A model generated the notes under the pieces. That model searched no databases. It was not told where the DNA came from and was given only the letters and a program-made list of their open reading frames with translations. From NCBI GenBank assembly GCA_024036415.1, contig JAMWET010002907.1, forward strand, positions 316,001 to 380,000: a stretch of DNA of 64,000 nucleotides, given 5' to 3'. Position 1 is the first letter of the stretch. Every line of letters starts with the position of its first letter. Of this stretch, positions 43,801 through 57,200 are shown in pieces. The DNA comes from Prochilodus magdalenae. Its lineage: Eukaryota > Chordata > Actinopteri > Characiformes > Prochilodontidae. Position numbers and translations under genes: made by a program.

Positions 43801-46800
43801 CAAAGAGGCATAATCTCCAAAAACAGGATTTATTTGATATTATTTTTGACAGTTTACTTACATTACGTTAATTTCATGCACCACAAATACAAACAACAAC
43901 GTCTCTTACGAAGGACGACTGTTGCAATCCCCACTTGCACGTTTTCTAGTGCAGGACAGAAAAATGGAGCCCAGATCATCTATTTTTCTTCTCAGGAACT
44001 TAATCCTGTCTTTGGTAAAACAATGCACTGGCAGGATATTTCAGTTAAACATATTACTGTATGGCTCTGACACATTTTTGTAAGGAACAGCATCAATATA
44101 CACCAAAAACAAATGAAATGATCAAATATATTTAATTTAAAATTTTGAAATATACCTCATAGGACTTTGTGCCGAATTCACTTACTAACCAAAATAAAAC
44201 CATCCCAGATTCAGCCTAATTTGTTTTGCTTAACACACATCAGAGTGGAAACTGACCATGGATCATCAGCCCTGCTGCAAAGTTCTTTCTGATTAGAGGC
44301 TCATATTCCTCTTAAAAGACCTCGATGATGTAGAGCTGGAACTCGTACTGTTACTACGTACAACAGCCTATAACTGAAAGGAGTCAAACCAATACGTGTA
44401 TCTATAAAACTGTATTTCTACTGACCACTAACTGGGTGACAGGGTAAAATATTGAGAGGCCAAGGGATTTGTGCAGCTTAACACTCAGCCTTAGCACTTG
44501 TGCTTGTTACATAACACTGTGACCAGAACAGTTATATCACTAACCACAGAACTGAGAGCATGACAAACCTGTATCGCTGAAGCTACGAGGCTAACGATGC
44601 TAACGAACACTAGAAGTCACCCGAAGCTTGTCTGTCAATACATCAACAAACAACAAACATCTTAATCCACTCAAACTGCATTAAAACCTCAACTAGCTGA
44701 ACTCTGTCCACTAGATAACAGGCACGGTTCCACAGTGTGTAGGTGTTCTTGTTTAATACATTAGTAGTAATACTGTACAGCGGCTGAGAAGTGCAAAACA
44801 AATTAACATTTCAGAAAAAAAAATTAAAAAAAATTACAAGACATGAAACAATTTAGCAGTACCGTAAAAGTGGGCTGTAATGCTAGCTATAGTGGATAAC
44901 CAGTGGTCTATAACCAACTTCAGGTGGTTTAGCATCGCTTGTTCGGCCCTTCCCTGCGTCTGCTCTTTTATAAAATCTCTAAAGACCTTCCAAAACAAAA
45001 AACAGAAGCGTACCAGCTGGTTACAACACACGCCACAAAATGGACAAAACATGCTTTAGGGTCATCCCCACCCCAAACTCCACCTACAGTTTGATCGAAG
45101 TGTTTCGGTACTGGTAAAGTGTTCCATGTCTTGTAATTTTGTTTTCTGAAATGTAATGCTTTTTTTTCCCTTTTAAAATTGTTTTTGTAATTTATGTATG
45201 TTTTTTTCTTCTGTAAATTGTTTTTATTTTTGTTTTGCACTTCTTGGTCAGAATAATACTGTGCCCAACACCACAATGACAAGTGCGACCTGGATCAGAT
45301 GGTTGAGAGAAACTTTAGGGCTGTATTTAAGAAAAGGGTTTGGGTGACTACAGACTTCTAGTGTTCGTTAGCAACGCTTCATTTAAAGGTGATTCTTTCT
45401 TTCTTGCACCAAAGGTCGAACCAGGGGACAGCTGAGGGGTTGAGGAGTTTATCTGAAGGCGATTGCAGTTGAGTCTCTGTTATCTGTTATGGCCTGTTCA
45501 GCCTAATGAATGTACAAAGAGGGTGTAGTCTTGTGTTGTTTTACTGGATGGTCAGCTCTCCTAACCGATTATTGCCTACAGGTATTTGACCTACAACCTG
45601 TAGGTTTACAACCCTGATGACAGCCCTTTTCCAAATATCAGACTCTGTCTGTAAAGTTCTGCTTCAGGTATTCCCTACAGGGTAAAGTTATACCCGTACA
45701 CTCTTCTACACAAACATATCCAACACCTCACAGCTTCAGCGCTAAAGTGAGGAAGCTAAATCTGGCTAATACTACATTTGGTGTCATTTTTCATTAAACG
45801 GTTCCTTTACTGCTGTAGCATCTAACCTGGCATGCTAGCCTCGATGTCAAGATGACCAACCTCCTGATGGATGTATTGATAAAACACTTCATGTTAAAAC
45901 ACAAACATGGTCAAGTATGTAATATACCGCATAGACATGCTTCAGTCATGGACTGCATGGAGGATTAATTCTGGCATGCAAGACTTACACTTTCAGAAGA
46001 CTGACAGTCGTCCTGAACGATGATCTTCACTCCTCTTATGCTGATCTCTACGATGCAGGCTGACGGAGGGCTGAACTGCATTGTCGTTCTTCTGTTTGTG
46101 GCGATCTGTCATCAGATCAAAGAAATCGTGTTACTATGTGCACTGACCTGAGCTGCCCTATTTTATTAAGCAACTATGTTTAATGTGCACCTTCAAATGT
46201 TCCAGTTATTATGTAATCAAACAAAAATCACATAAACCAGAATTCACAACAGCTTGGCCACACAAGCTTAATGCCAGGAACTCTAATGCCTCTGCTGCTC
46301 TCCTGACTGCTGCCATTGTGCTGCTGAGTATGGCACTTAACGCAGACCTGCTGAAGGCTGAGGGCTCTGAAGTCAGAGGTGGTGCTGCAACAAGGATTGG
46401 GTAAACAGGCACTTCCAGCTCCATTAGCCCCCTCCACTAATCTGCCCTGCTATGCAGTAGCACTCAGAGGTAGTATTTGTTTTGTTTACTTGTTTTGTGT
46501 TGATTTCCTGCAATTAAATCATAACCAGATCGACAAACTACAGCCAGCCAGGTGGGGAGAACAGTAACACATGTATTTTACACTCGTTGTTAAAAGAATA
46601 GCGGCACCTAGAAGGAAGTGTGGGACTCCAGCGCTACTGGGAAGGAAGATAAAGGTTACCAGGATCAATACATGATGATACATTTAGACTGATATGATCA
46701 ATATTTATTGAGCTACACATACAGAAAGAGTGTCTATCAGTATGGCGTCGGGCCGCCGTGTTTGCTAACAAAGCATGCCAGACATCTCAGCAGTGACTTG

Positions 46801-48283
46801 TCGAGGTTCCTTATGGTGTCCTTTGATAATCCATCCCATGAGTTTTAAATATTCCCATACAGATTGTGTGGTGGGCCGGAAGTGGAGTAATACCAGGCCT
46901 CATACTCAGGCAGTTACTGAAGTGGTCTGCAAGTATGTACTCCTGCGCCATGCAGCCGTCTGCAACAGGATGACTCATGGAAGGCATCACTGCTCCCTGA
47001 ATTCCCGCAATCGCTGCTGTTAGGTTACTCTCAGCTGTTGGACAATCCCATTGGTTCCCCCTCTCCATGGTTTGTGTAGGTCTCCCAGATCCTTAATGAC
47101 CGTGCCTTCTCCTATCCACTGCTGCCAACAGTGTGGATATGGTAGCATCCACATGACCAGTATGGTGTGGAACCCTCCTGGAGCCCAAAAAGGAAACCCT
47201 CTCCAACTCTTCCAATGGCTGGAACAGCTTTTGAACTCTTCTCGGAGGCATACTTCACTTACTAAAGACGCTACCAACACAACAGCACAAGTCAGAATGG
47301 AAAGCAGCTGCAACAGGACAACCTTAGGACGACCTCAGGTACAGCGATAAGGCCCATCCTTTTATGTCACAGGCACAACAGAGTGTGAAACTGACACAAA
47401 TCTAATAGTAATTTAAAATCCATACTCAAAAATTCCAAAATCCAAATTCAATAATCCGTATTGATACAGTATCACAAAACATATCACAATATTCAATACT
47501 TTCGATATTTCCGTACTCCCCATTGTAAATAGATTGGCACCTAAATTCCAGAACCCTCCCAGACCAGAAGAAAGAAACCTTGAGAGGACCCGGTCTCAGG
47601 GTTTCCCCCTTCCTCCAGTGATTGTCTGGCCTAGGCAATTCCCAGATGACGCCAAGGTGTTGCCAAACCATTATTATAGTATTTTAGGTGGTTGCTAATG
47701 TTTTGCAAGGTGGTACTTATGGGGTTGCTGTTAGGTGGGTATTAAAGGTGGTTGCAAGGATGATGCTTGATAATTGAAAAGGTTGTTCCTTTTGATTGCC
47801 AAGGTGTTGTTATGCAGTTGGTATGCTATCCCAGGTGGTTGCTAAGCTATCCCATATTATCAATAGGGTGTTGCTACCATAACTGTACTGTAATGTAAGC
47901 ATGGTCCACAAACTTTTGACCATGACATTTTGTCATTTGTTGCTATTGAAATAAATAAAAAAATCAGTCAGAGAAATAATTTAAAGAACATAACGTAATG
48001 GGAATTGTAAAGCTTTAAGGTGAACATACAAATGGAAATGATCCAAACTGACATCCTGCTAATTTCTGTTAAATATAAACAGTAATTTTTTCCTTCTACT
48101 AATAAGTTACTCTTTACACAGCTCAGTCCCAAAAGAGATGCTTATATCCTAATATGGTATGATCATGAAACTTCAGTACCTTCTGCATAGCTGCACAAAG
48201 CACGTCATTCCCTTTATGATATGGTACTTGAACAGAGCCCAGGAATTTCAACCAGAAGGAGTCTAGCCAGTCACTCTTGACCT
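40813..48283 (-). CDS. mapk8ip1: mapk8ip1 PTB-domain exons and C-terminal tail
   Basis: Five exons (48283-48180, 46105-45989, 43233-43163, 41898-41800, 40885-40813) encode the phosphotyrosine-binding domain: [80 protein letters not shown] and [20 protein letters not shown] followed by FLE and TGA. In the family the PTB domain binds APP-family and LRP8 tails, and the last 11 residues bind kinesin light chain. The usual penultimate-region tyrosine (IYLE) is phenylalanine here. Confidence 0.94.
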
Positions 48284-51200
48284 CTGTGGAAAAAATCCAA
48301 ACAGAACAGAGGTGTGACCAATATAGCACACCTGTATGTAAAATAGAAGAACAAGCGACAAAAACGTATTTAACAAATATTTTTATATGTATTTCCTAAA
48401 GGCCTTGTTACCTTTAGGCCGCATGTCTTTAGTGACTTTGACGGCGTAGAAGGCGGGGAAAATACCCCTGGAGCCGGTGCGCATGTTGTAAGCCTCACAC
48501 CATAGATCCTCTGCCTGTACCTCCATTAGCAGGGGGTCATCTGCCTCCAACTCCAGCTCATCCTCATGCCGTGGGATGAATCTGTAAAGAAATACATGCC
48601 ACCTTGTTCAGGTCAGTGTGTGGGACTGACCAGCTTACAGAGGCTTACTTAAGGTCGCATTCCCTGAGTGAGAGTATCTGTTTAACCTCCTCCCTCTGCA
48701 GTGTATAATCTTGATGGCTGTTCTCTGGAAGAGCTACCCAGCTTCAGAGTTTAGATCAACACCTAAAACTAAACTCTGCAGCAAGGTAACACTCCGGGAA
48801 CAACCTTGAGGGTAGTCTTGATGTATCCAGATTTCATAAGCTATACACTGCTATTTAGGGTTTGTAATATTTTAGTGTTTGACTGGTTGGATGCATTGCA
48901 TAAATGACTGACTGGAGTTTCATATGTGCTGCCCGTTCCCCACTACAGTATTTCAGTTCTGGCTCGGAAGAATCAGTTCTATGCTGAAGATGCCCTTTAT
49001 ACAAATAAAGGTTTCCTGAAGAGTGAGTGAGGCTGAAAGAGACCTGCCTGAACACTGCCCTGTGGCTCTGTTCTCTCTCCTCACCATCGATAATGCAGGA
49101 GAAAATACCAAACGATTCAGCACCTATGGATCGACAAACAACAGTGGTTTCCAGTCAGCAGCTGGAAGTGTGGAAAAAAGAGATTTGCCAAAAGGCTCAG
49201 TGTTCCTAAGAAGAGGAAACAATTACTCCCATGAAAGAGCTTAATATTTGGAAAGTAGTGCCACAAGGTTCCACTCTTGGTCCGCTGCCACTTTGTCTGG
49301 TGTGTTATTTTAATCCCCATTTGGCAACAAAACACTACAACTGATAACACATTTGGGAAATGAAAGACAAAGCACCTACCAGAAAAACGTGCACGTCTGT
49401 TTACAAAGACATTCAGGAACTTGCGGGAGTGTGGCGCGTCTGACGTGGTGTCGGTAGCAGAGTCTGCTGACAAACTGGAAGTATCTCTGTTGATACATCC
49501 TGCACCTGACACTTCCTCCTCATCTTCAACGTCATGCTCCTCCTCGTCTTCGTCGATGGCTGACTCGTAGACCGTGTTGTCGCTGTCACTGTCATAACCT
49601 TGGTAACACTGTTTAAGGCTAACCAGTTCCAATTTAGCATGCTCGTCCACCACCAGGGTGTACTTCACTGAGTCGTACGTTAGACCCGAAGCATCTTTGC
49701 TAACTGCTGTGTTTGCCGCGGCCGCTTTATCCCCTGCACCTGTCTTTGCAACAGGCTCTGTTAACTCACTGAGGCTGTCAGTCCTACATGGGGGCGTTGG
49801 AGGGTACACCTCGTCCTCCTCACTGATGGAGGGGTTAGTGCGCCCTGTCAGTGGATGGAAATGCAATGGTGGGAGTTCAGTATCTGAACTGATGGACATG
49901 CGGTTGCTGTCGCTGCTTTGGGACAAGAAAGGCCTTTCCTGTTCTCCATTCACAGGCGTCAAGTGGATTTCCTGCGTGTTCTCCTTGCTCGCCTCTGACG
50001 AACGATAGTCCTTGTTTTTGTCTGTTGGTTGGTGGTGCGTATACCCATTTTCTACAGGGTACTGAACTTGTTCCCGGCAGCCGTTCAAGGTATGGTAGTG
50101 AGCTTTCTCCTTGCTGATTGTCCCCACATCACGGATCCCTTCAATCAGGGTCCCATCCCTGGGCATGTCCCTCATGTCTGCCTGCGAGGAGGGCTGAACG
50201 GTATGGACGTTGTTGACCACAGACTCAGAAGGCTTGTCCTTCTTCTTGCACGCAGAGCCTGGAGCTTTGTGTGCGGAAGAACTAGCAGTACGGGGTTTGG
50301 CATCCACCCGGACGCTTGCCTGGACTTTGTCCCCATCGGTCTGGCTAACCTGGTCCGGTTTAGGAGGCAGGTCTCCTAATACACAAACAGAGACACACAA
50401 ACAGCAGATTATATATTAGGCAATAGGTTCAACAGGAACAGGATTATGAGGCAAACGCTGTGTTTCAATATGTATAGGATTTCACTGAGATGTGTTACAG
50501 AAAACTGACAACACAATGCATAAATTGGATCTGCAGGATCAGTTTGGATGCAGCTTTGCCATTTGTACATAGCATGTTACAGTGACGTGCAGATCCCAAA
50601 CTTAGGACAAGGATATCTGTCTGTACAGAAATGCATGTCCCCATTTTGCCATGTGGCCTCTTGTGAACTGTTTCAGTAAGCTGATTAACAAAAATCCCAT
50701 TGAGGTAATATTTGTTCTCAAACAGGGCCTTCAACAGCACATATTTTCAAGTGTATATGCTACAATTAATATATATATATCGTCGCTGCGCTGTCCAACA
50801 AAAAATATGTATCTCCATTTTGGGAAATTTGTTTTTTTAAGCCTCATTTGATCACATGAGCTACTCTTTACACTGTGTGGAAATTTCATCAATAATGGAA
50901 TTATAGAATTATAGAAATGGCCCAAAATAGTTTGGAAAGACGTCTGGTTCCATTGACTTCCTTTCAAATTAAATGAGGTTTTGGGCCTCTCCTGTAAAGT
51001 TGTCATTTTGGAGATACCTGTTTTTCTTTGGACAGCGACGATATATATTTATATATATATGTATAACAGTATCTAATCTATGAACTGTATATAACAGTTT
51101 ATAAACCATATAGTGTGCATAAAAAGTTTTCTAATGCTCTAGAAAAGCCTAATAAGGGTACAATTGCCAGTTACCAAAAAAATAAGTTACCATATGGTTT

Positions 51201-54200
51201 AACTATGTTTTTCCATGCTACAAGTGTCTATGCTATGCTAATCTAGTGTAAATAAAACTCAGTATGTGCTTTAATATTATTGCCCCAACCAAACAATCAA
51301 AAATATTCTATTTCTGATTTGTTGGTGAGGACCTTAAAGGGTTAAGCAAGTTAAAACACTGTGCGGTGATGTGACTCTCCAGCAGAGGGAGTGAGTGAGA
51401 ATTACAGTGCCTAAGGGCTTTGGATGGGAGCGGCCTTGCTTACCTTTTATGTGTGGTGAAGATGAGTGTGTTTTCTTCTCTTTCCGTCTGTCCTTCTCGC
51501 CTAAAGAGTTATTATTTATGGTGTCCTGCGGGAAAAAAGCGAGACAGAGTGAGTGTGCAGAAGCGAAAGCAGGGGAATTTCTGCTACTGGTTTGTTGATG
51601 GTGGTAGCAGCTCCATGACTTTCCCAGCTCACTGACTACTCAGTTACAGAGCATGGGGGACTTTCTAGGTCAGACACATGCAAACCCGCCCTGCAGTGAC
51701 GTGAGACGTGATGGCCGAAGTTCCAGGCAAAGGAATCATCCGGAATCCTGCACTGCTCTGTCAGTTCTCGCTGACTCACCTCCAAACCACAGCACCACGA
51801 TGCAGCGGGCATCGACACTCCTTCATCGCCATGGAAACACTGCCTCGGAGGAGGCTGTGCGTATGTATATCCGTGCAGTGTGTGTGTGTGGGTGTCTGCC
51901 TGAGCGTGTGAGCTGTGGGCAGATGGCGTGACGCTGTGTGATGGAGAGGGAGACACATTTGTTATCTGTGTTCATTCTTTCCTATTAAAACAGGGCTCTC
52001 TCTGAAGAACGCGGCAAAACATACATTCGCCCGGCTGCCACACCCAGCACGGACCGGAAACCCATACTGAAACCCATCCATCAACGAAAGAACACGGAGG
52101 GTGCACTCAACACGCGCCTTCTTCTGAAGTACAGCACTGTGCAAAAGTCAGAGACCACTCTTCACCACATCATTTTCAACAGTCAATAAAGAGCGCGTCA
52201 TAGGAATCGGACAAACCGCTGTCAGTAGACACCATTCAGCACCGCATTCGCAAATGCAATTTAAGCGGAAGCCATGTGGTAACGATGCCAAGAAATGCTG
52301 CTAGCATCTCTGAACTCAAGCTCACCTGAAATAGAACGATGCTCAAAGAAATCGTGTACTGTGGTCTTTATTTGTGGTCTTGTGTAATTAGTGACAACGA
52401 AGGTCCCCTAAAGTCGGGGTGTGACAAAATACTGCTACACTTGAGAATTGTACTAGCTCTTAAAAACACAGAGCTGGTTTTTAATTACACCCTTTATTGA
52501 AGAAAAGATGCAGCCAGAAGAAATCAATCAACAGGAATGAAACCTGGGTGGCAGGTTTGACATCGCAGAACATGCGAAAGTTTACGGCCGGCCGTGGATA
52601 TCACGTAAGCAGGGGAGGGTTTGAAAGCAATTCGAGCAGTAGTGCCAGCGCTATTGGCAGACGACAGCACCATGCATGGACTACATGAGCGCAAACCGTT
52701 ACAACGACTCTCCATAACACCACGTCAACACCACCAAAGACCGCAATGGTGCCAGACTGTCATGGAGTGTCTCAGAATGGTAGCAGGTCATCTTCAGTGA
52801 TGAGTCCCGCCTTTGTCTTGGTGGAGACGACCAACGAATCCATATGTGGATAACACTTGGTTATCACGCGTCACATGTCCAGAAGGGCTGGTGTGACTCC
52901 ACCTCCACCCCTACTGCACAATCTGCAGGAATTTTTGAATGTGTGAGGATATCCAAGATACACGGGACAGATTACCGCAGGACATGCGAGTTATCATTCC
53001 GTTTCTGAGCCCTGAATCTGTGTCAGATGTCTTCCTAGGCCTTTGCATGTATATGTTGACATGTTCACGTCTGGGGTAAATCTATGGGAGACCTCTTGAA
53101 TATCCGTTAATCCCCAGAGTGCTTTTCGTGCCCAGGGGCCCGACACGGTTCTGCTGGTGCCGCAGACGAGATCAGAGTGGAGAGATCCCAGATTTGGGGG
53201 TTTGTGCCAGAGAGCAGCATCTCCACATTCAGTCAGCAGCTTCTCCAGGCAAGAACATTCCGTTGACCTGAATACGCTCCACACTGGGGAGGAAGATAAA
53301 TGTTTCAAAGGCCTGACGCTGCTCGCCGCTGCTGAGAACCCCGGTGCTTTTCTGCTGCAGTCACACATCTACCAAGCTCAACATCAGATGCCTCTATATT
53401 TAGCCCACAGTGCGCTGCAATCAGACTCACTTCTCATTTGGCCAGATCTGCTACACATACAGTGAATAGTGTTTAACATGTAACGTACTTTACAGACCGA
53501 AGAAGCAGCATAAACTATAGTTAGTGTGTATTATAAGTGTTAACCAGATGTGCAAAGCACAATAACTAATGATTTAATATAAAATAAAAAATAAAAATTA
53601 TAGAACAAGAATTTGGGCTGTCACTGCCAATTACACTCGTTTGGGTGTCCACTGTCGAATGACATGCTGTTGATATTTTAAATGAATCATGAGTTTTGTT
53701 AACTCTTGAATTCAACACATCGGAAACAAGAAAAACTTCTGGCACCGTTCATATTTAGAGTTAAAGTAGCACTATGTTGGTGTCACGCTTCCGTCTGACC
53801 TTACACAGACATTGCCGCCTGTGGACTTCATTTCCCAGAGCCCCTTGGATTCCTGCGTGACCTCTCACTCATAGCTGGCAGCCAATCAAAGAGCAGCATC
53901 GCCAGATTACTGATGATTTTCACCTGGACCTAGCTCTTTATAAACTGCTCAGTTTATCTACTCCATGCAAAGTAACGTTTCTGTTTACAGTACTTACCGA
54001 GTCTTTGTTTCTTCGCATTCCTTTATTTGTTATTTGACCCTTGCGCTGTTCATTAGACTATGTCTCTAAAGGTTTTGTCCTTCATTGTTGTTGTTGTTTG
54101 TCGGCCCGTTTGACCTCGCCTTGCTCTCTTCTAAATTAACTTTTTAGCTCCGTGCTCGCCCTGATTTGCCCGACCCTGGCAGCTGGGATTCTGTTATAAG

Positions 54201-57200
54201 GTAACTTGTAAGTATCATTACTGCGTCTGCGGCTAACTGACCTGTAACAAGGCTGAAATAATGATTTAAAGGTCAAACACACTGACACTGGGTCAGGCGT
54301 TTCAAGTCAAACGTCTTTACCTATAAACATCACACAGAGGCCGGGTCAAAAAGAAGGTCTGACTCCATGTTTTGGTCTCAGAAGCAGGACCAACATTATA
54401 CTGATGAAGATACGAATGACAACACTACATAATCCACTCACAACCTTCAGCAAGTTCTTCCTCCCAGTCATCGGATTCAGGGCTTGTGTCATCGGATTCG
54501 GGAAAGGGGTTTGAAACACAACCTACCAAAAAATGTTTTCAGCACATTGTGAGCATCTCCGCCAGAGAGGTCCTCAAATCCCGTTGAGCTCAATGTATTA
54601 ACATGCTCGACATGCCACCAAATGGTCGTGGGCTGGAGGTTAGGGAACCAGCCTTGTGACCGGAGGGTCGCCGGTTCGATTCCTTGAACTGACAGTAACG
54701 ACTGAGGTGCCCTTGAGCAAGGCACCTAACCCCCAACTGCTCCCCGGGCGCCGTGGATAGGGCTGCCCACCGCTCCGGGTAAGTGTGCTCACTGCCCCCT
54801 AGTGTGTGTGTTCACTAGTGAGTGTGTATGTGGGTGTTTCACTTCACGGATGGGTTAAATGCAGAGACTAAATTTCCCCACTGTGGGATCAACAAGGGAT
54901 TAAAATCTTGTAAATTAAATGTATTTTGACTTTTGCGTAAAAAATTTGTGGGGTCGGTTTTTAACTTATCAACTAACTGACTGGTTTTAAAAAGGAGAGT
55001 AAGAATCTCCTCATGGTACGCTAGCTGTCTGATAGTACACAGCCTTGGATCTGCGAATGGAAAACAAACAAAGTGATCTAGGTAGAACCACACAATACTC
55101 TTCCAGCCAGTCAGTAACAGGAGTGTCCATGCATGTGCACAGTGCAAGGAAAGGGCAACACACTGAACTCCTTGTCAAGAAGGAGAGATGGCTGAGAATC
55201 CGCCAAAGAGGAGAAGATCTGAAGAATAAAGATTAGTAAAGAAGTTCTTAGATTAAACAAGGACAAAGAACTGTGAGTGAGCATTTCATTGGTGGAGAGA
55301 CCTCCAGATAGGTTAGTATGGTTTGGTCTCTTTTGCTAAAGTTTGTGACAGCAACTGTTTGGCATTGAAGCAGCAACTTATGTTAGTGTTAGATTACATT
55401 ACTGGCTGTGTTCCTGTTTGCTCTTATTGATATCCTTTTAATTTCCCACACAATAGACAAAGCATTTAGTTTTTTACCGGTTTGTAGGGTTTTATGGCCA
55501 CCAAAAATCTCGAAGAACAAGCTTGCTAGCCCAGTGCTAGCCCCATGCTAATCCATGAATTTGGGAGACTGAATTTTTTTAAGGAGAATCCAGATCAGCT
55601 TTAAAAGAATGGCTGTTTATTTACTTAATGCAACGGTTATATGTAGAACTGTGATCACACAAAAGCCTGTTAAAACAAAAACTTTAAAAGTGTGTCACGC
55701 AGCACTGAAAGGGTTCTGCTGTTGTTACTAGTCAGAGAACCTGTTTTTTGGACACGGATAATAGCTCTAAATGCTTGGCTCTAAGTAATGAGAGTTTTGG
55801 GTGTCATTACTTAGTCACAATCTCATCTCTTTCCAGCTGAGTGACAGCGGGTCTGAAGAGCGGTATGGTGATTTGGGGATTAAAATGAACTGTGGATCAA
55901 TCAGTTGGCACACGGAGCTCAGCTTGAGCTCTCGGTTCACAGCAAAGTTTCCAAAAAGGGCTTTTCTCGTGCTCTCAGTAAATATAGAACTGGACCTAAA
56001 ACAGCACAGGGCAGATTCAGGTTCAGGAGTTTATTTTTGTGAGTAACAGGGTGAAAATGAGGAACTGTGGTGCTGCATCATATGGAAGAAATACTAGTTC
56101 TATAATGACACTGTGACAATCTACGTGCCTTGCAGTGTGTTAAAGCTAGATTAATCATGTTAAAGATAAAGTTATAAGTATAAGTATGTATACTCATCAT
56201 CCAAAAATAGCTGTACCCAGAAGGAATCAGTTGACAGGATCAAAACTTGGTTGGTAGATTTGACATCATGAGGGATGTGAATGATTCACGTTTCACGTTT
56301 GGCTACGCATGTGATGTAAGCAAGAACAAGCCTTATCAACGTACCTGGCTGACCCAACAGCCACGATTGCGGACACTCAGTGAACAGTGATGTCCTCCAA
56401 TCTGTTAGTGCCAGCACCATTGGCAGTACATGCACAAAGACCGTTACGACTGCCCTTAACACCACGTCAACGTCACCAACCACTGCAATGGTGTCGTGCT
56501 GGACTGTCATGGAGTATCTCAGAATGGCAGCGGGTCATCTTTAGTGAGGAGTCCAGCTTTAGTCTTGGTGGAGACTACCAACGAATCCGTGTGTGGAGGC
56601 ACCGTGGTCAGCGCCAAGATGAATGGGTTGTTTATACACCTCACACGTCCAGAAGACCTGGTGTCACTCCACCTCCACCCCTACCACACCATCTGCAGGA
56701 ACTGTGAGAGGATATTCAAGCATGGGATGGATTATCACAGGACACCATTAGGAACCTCTACAGCTCCATACCGAGACGTCTGGCATGTTGGGTTAGCAAA
56801 CACGGCGGCCCGACGCCATACTGGGAGACAGACTTCTGTATGTGTAGCTCAATAAATATTGATCATATCAGTCTAAATTTATCATCAGTTATTGATCCTG
56901 GTAACATTTATCTTCTTTCCCAACAGCACCGCGCTCCCACACCTCCTTCTGTGTGCAGCTTTTCTTTTAACAATGAGTGTATATTTTTAACTTTTAGAGC
57001 TTATTCACTTATATGATGGTAAATGTTGAAAAAACTCTGTTGGACAACCTTTATTAATCAAAAACAATCTGTGTGGATTAAAATTATAGCTCATTCTGGA
57101 AATACTGAGAAATCAACTGACCTTAGAATCAAAAATATCATCAACCCTGAAAGTATGTGTATAACACATCCCTGTTCTTTATTAAAAATACATATCGCCT

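Noticed and set aside
53157..53465. A 102-codon plus-strand open frame in the large mapk8ip1 intron, with an overlapping 124-codon minus-strand frame.
   Set aside because: No recognisable protein family, no splice or promoter support, and a length expected by chance in this GC-richer patch.
54607..54700. Possible tRNA gene (B box GGTTCGATTCC).
   Set aside because: No cloverleaf or acceptor stem can be drawn, and the similarity continues for 200 bp into a SINE body that recurs at 38,972.
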